Below, piece after piece: positions 62,751 to 62,799 of a stretch of DNA of 62,799 bases. The notes beneath the pieces were generated by a model that did no database searches, was not told the DNA's origin, and was given only the letters and a program-made list of their open reading frames with translations. Every line of letters begins with the position of its first letter. Position 1 is the stretch's first letter. Both the position numbers and the translations under genes were made by a program. The stretch lies in the NCBI GenBank assembly GCA_022826745.1, contig JAJDUI010000011.1:1-62799 (forward strand), given 5' to 3'. Origin of the DNA: Thermoanaerobaculia bacterium. Lineage in GTDB: Bacteria > Acidobacteriota > Thermoanaerobaculia > Multivoradales > Multivoraceae.

Positions 62751-62799
62751 ATGATTCTGACTCTCCAGACACGCCGCCTTCAGACCCTCGATGAGGTGC
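62751..62799 (+). CDS. possible transposase/integrase N-terminus (cut by window end)
   Basis: Only 16 codons are present, beginning MILTLQTRRLQTLDEV. This start resembles integrase-core transposase genes with an R-L-Q-T-L-[DE] N-terminus. The ATG follows a GGGAGG sequence with no gap. Nothing can be said on integrity. Confidence 0.4.
   Translation, partial: MILTLQTRRLQTLDEV

Overview
The window is GC-rich (roughly two thirds G+C) bacterial chromosome, packed with about 52 genes on both strands. There are no rRNA, tRNA or CRISPR features. Lipoproteins, a small outer-membrane barrel, c-type cytochromes and periplasmic PQQ enzymes indicate a diderm. The mix of PQQ dehydrogenases, SSS-family sodium symporters, F420/LLM oxidoreductases, acyl-CoA ligases, alpha/beta hydrolases and fused cytochrome c/copper-monooxygenase-like proteins fits an aerobic, heterotrophic, uncultured soil or marine bacterium. 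An Acidobacteriota-like or related lineage is an inference; no phylogenetic marker is present to prove it.

Layout. 0.2-3.0 kb: two HNH endonuclease genes, one frameshifted, and an HPF/RaiA-like gene, bracketed by inverted copies of a three-hairpin repeat. 3-9 kb: an LLM oxidoreductase, a PatB/MalY C-S lyase followed by a TPR protein apparently starting at CTG, and a metallopeptidase with a TonB-C-like domain. 9-16 kb: an MBL lipoprotein, a GMC oxidoreductase with its gluconate-dehydrogenase-type small subunit, and an acyl-CoA ligase/MaoC pair. 16-21 kb: a minus-strand operon with a secreted propeller/hydrolase-like protein, a sugar isomerase-like TIM barrel, an SSS symporter and a 79-aa membrane partner. 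23-26 kb: a tightly overlapping operon of a UGSC-type selenoprotein (in-frame UGA plus SECIS hairpin), a sialidase and a second SSS symporter. 26-39 kb: CoA ligase, SMUG1-type uracil-DNA glycosylase, serine hydrolase, gluconolactonase, symporter, amidase, epoxide hydrolase, a beta-barrel, an SDR and an MBL protein. 38.5-42 kb: DUF4202, an unknown 193-aa protein and a nitrite/sulfite reductase whose promoter region carries a perfect 17-bp palindrome. 42-56.6 kb: SDR, TPR, three PQQ-type propellers, YhdH-like reductase, epoxide hydrolase, TolB-like lipoprotein, tandem cytochrome c/Cu-monooxygenase paralogs and a diheme cytochrome next to a PQQ alcohol dehydrogenase.

56.6-60.8 kb is the strongest candidate for an undescribed system. 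It is a four-gene, translationally coupled operon of membrane and coiled-coil proteins. The third protein looks like a MotA/TolQ/ExbB-type channel subunit with a long coiled-coil tail. The fourth is a single-pass protein with an acidic residue at the start of its membrane helix. The pairing recalls ZorA/ZorB of the Zorya anti-phage system, but an OmpA domain and the usual effectors are missing. A thermonuclease abuts it convergently. The right end has a double GFA-domain protein and then 25-bp direct repeats just before the start of a probable transposase, cut by the window edge.

Other general features: many genes overlap by 4 bp (ATGA, GTGA, TTGA), and convergent genes repeatedly share or abut their stop codons. 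A modular repeat occurs four times with one conserved 8-nt head and two different but equally well paired 7-bp stems.
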